This document shows, one piece after another, positions 4,156 to 5,133 of a DNA stretch of 5,133 nt. The notes beneath the pieces are model-generated. The model was given only the letters and a program-made list of their open reading frames with translations. It had not been told where the DNA came from and did not search any database. Each line of letters opens with the position of its first letter. Position 1 is the first letter of the stretch. The position numbers and the translations under genes were made by a program. Source of the DNA: UBA3071 sp965369635 (lineage in GTDB: Bacteria > Chloroflexota > Anaerolineae > UBA3071); NCBI GenBank assembly GCA_965369635.1, contig CBDURC010000220.1, forward strand, positions 1-5,133. Direction: 5' to 3'.

Positions 4156-4299
4156 ATGAAGACCTACAAGAATCTCTACCTCCAAATCTACACCTTTGAA
4201 AATCTCCATACTGCGTATCGCAGGGCTCGCAAGGGCAAGCGGAGTCGGGTCGAGGTCGCCGCCTTGGGAGCAATCTGTGAACCATGCCCATTCTTGTGA
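4156..4299 (+). pseudogene. Truncated reverse transcriptase (DGR-type) N-terminus
   Basis: From ATG 4156 the frame encodes 47 residues. The first ~36 (MKTYKNLYLQIYTFENL, then HTAYRRARKGKRSRVEVAA) closely resemble the N-terminus that I recall for RNA-directed DNA polymerases of the DGR clade in Chloroflexota, cyanobacteria and others ('MKTYK-LY-QI--FENLY-AYR-ARKGKR---VA-FE'). After VEVAA, where the family continues into the RT fingers, the frame runs into LGAICEPCPFL and stops. All catalytic motifs, including the YxDD box, are missing, so it is a remnant. The break is near base 4264. There is no strong Shine-Dalgarno; the open frame extends up through the hairpin to ATG 4102, but homology starts at 4156. 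Its place right after a SUMF1-fold gene is the classic DGR arrangement. The identification rests on memory of family sequences. Confidence 0.65.
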
Positions 4300-4349
4300 A
4301 GGGTTGAGCCACCGCCACGCGCAAGACGTTCTGTGACTTGGGGATACGC

Positions 4350-5133
4350 ATGCGAAGCCAAAAGTACACGCTGAACGCGCTCGTCTTCGTCGCCGGCATG
4401 AGCACCATGGCGGTGGAGATGGCCGCGGCGCGGCTGTTGGCTCCCTGGTTCGGCGATTCGCTACCGATCTGGGCCAGCCTCATTGGACTGATACTGGTCT
4501 ACCTCTCGCTGGGCTACTGGCTGGGCGGCCGGTTGGCCGATCGCTCTCCCCGTTTCGTCACTCTCTGCCGTCTGTGCACCTGGGCAGGCTTCCTCATTGG
4601 CCTGATTCCCCTGGCCTCCCGCCCTGTGCTGCGGCTGGCTGCTGTGGGCTTGGCCAAGATGGATGCGGGACTGCTGGCCGGCCCCTTGGTGGCTGTCTTG
4701 CTGCTGCTCGCCGTTCCGGTCACGCTGCTGGGCTGTGTGAGCCCCTTTGCTATCCGCTTGGAGCTGCGTGACCCGCAGCGTGGCGGCGCGACGGCGGGCC
4801 GCATCTATGCCCTCTCCACGCTGGGCAGCCTCGTGGGCACCTTCCTGCCCGTTCTGGTCACCATCCCCAACCTGGGCACGCGTGTCACCTTCTACCTCTT
4901 CGCTGCGCTTCTGCTGCTCACGGCCTGGGTTGGACTGCTGCTGACCACCGGACGGCGGGCGTTACCCTATCTCTTGCTGTTGGTCGTCGTCTTGCTGTTG
5001 GCCTGGGCCACGGGCGGTGGGGTGATCAAAGCCGACGAGGAGTTGGTCTACGAGACCGAGTCAACGTACAACTACATCCAGGTGCTGCGCTGGGGGCCTG
5101 GGGTGCGGCTCAAGCTGAACGAGGGGTACGGCG
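4350..5133 (+). CDS. Membrane-fused spermidine synthase-like protein (3' end missing)
   Basis: An open frame of 261 codons running off the window. It begins with a polytopic membrane domain of about six to seven helices: the first contains FVAGMSTMAVEMAAARLLAPWFG (13-35), with the conserved E23, R28 and APxFG typical of the membrane part of fused spermidine synthase proteins; a second contains LIGLILVYLSLGYWLGGRLADR (44-65). More hydrophobic segments follow, with LLGCVSPFAIRLELRD and GRIYALSTLGSLVGTFLPVLVTIPNLGT between them. After the last helix ELVYETESTYNYIQVLRWGPGVRLKLNEGYG (233-261) is the start of the Rossmann-like aminopropyltransferase domain, with hallmark YNYIQV (240-245). Full proteins run to 500 or more residues. 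Weak Shine-Dalgarno GGGGA (4340-4344). The SAM-binding region lies outside the window, so enzymatic competence cannot be judged. Probably unrelated to the mobile genes upstream. Confidence 0.82.
   Translation, partial: MRSQKYTLNALVFVAGMSTMAVEMAAARLLAPWFGDSLPIWASLIGLILVYLSLGYWLGGRLADRSPRFVTLCRLCTWAGFLIGLIPLASRPVLRLAAVGLAKMDAGLLAGPLVAVLLLLAVPVTLLGCVSPFAIRLELRDPQRGGATAGRIYALSTLGSLVGTFLPVLVTIPNLGTRVTFYLFAALLLLTAWVGLLLTTGRRALPYLLLLVVVLLLAWATGGGVIKADEELVYETESTYNYIQVLRWGPGVRLKLNEGYG

Noticed and set aside
3313..4209. 298-codon frame on the minus strand opposite the SUMF1-fold gene
   Set aside because: Its repetitive Val/Ala/Gly/Arg sequence is the complement of the GC-ending codons of the SUMF1 gene; the plus-strand protein has a signal peptide and clear domain motifs.
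1..5133. CRISPR array, tRNA, rRNA or riboswitch
   Set aside because: No regularly spaced repeats, cloverleaf or recognisable riboswitch core seen on reading either strand.

Overview
The window looks like an accessory island from a bacterium most like Chloroflexota (Anaerolineae-type). This is inferred from the protein style: a secreted SUMF1-fold protein with a YLPLV motif after its signal peptide, a TumE-type toxin, and a membrane-fused spermidine synthase-like protein. No rRNA, tRNA or marker gene is present, so the taxonomy is a guess. All genes are on the + strand.

Bases 1-2259 are a tandem cluster of toxin-antitoxin (TA) genes in different states of decay. A RelE/ParE-superfamily operon (antitoxin cut by the window edge, full toxin) is followed by a second copy at a 680-base offset. 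In that copy the antitoxin is whole but the toxin breaks off after codon 44, right before an orphan HicB-like antitoxin. Next come an orphan UPF0175-type antitoxin and then a complete antitoxin plus TumE (DUF6516) toxin pair. The UPF0175 and TumE operons are preceded by nearly identical promoter-plus-Shine-Dalgarno blocks.

Bases 2260-3210 hold a 209-base spacer, a solitary protein with a PD-(D/E)XK-nuclease-like motif (D74, E84, K86) and an elaborate 62-base bulged hairpin just after its stop codon.

Bases 3211-4299 are the most interesting part. A secreted SUMF1/FGE-fold protein lacks the FGE catalytic cysteines, and its C-terminus looks like the variable region of a diversity-generating retroelement (DGR): codons at the exposed positions all end in C or T and none is AAC/AAT. 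A GC-rich perfect hairpin follows. Then comes a 47-codon reading frame whose first ~36 residues resemble the N-terminus of a DGR-clade reverse transcriptase and then collapse. I read this as a DGR whose target gene survives while its reverse transcriptase has been truncated. No template repeat is visible here.

From 4350 to the end runs the N-terminal membrane part of a fused spermidine synthase-like protein, cut by the window edge; it is probably ordinary chromosomal sequence flanking the island.
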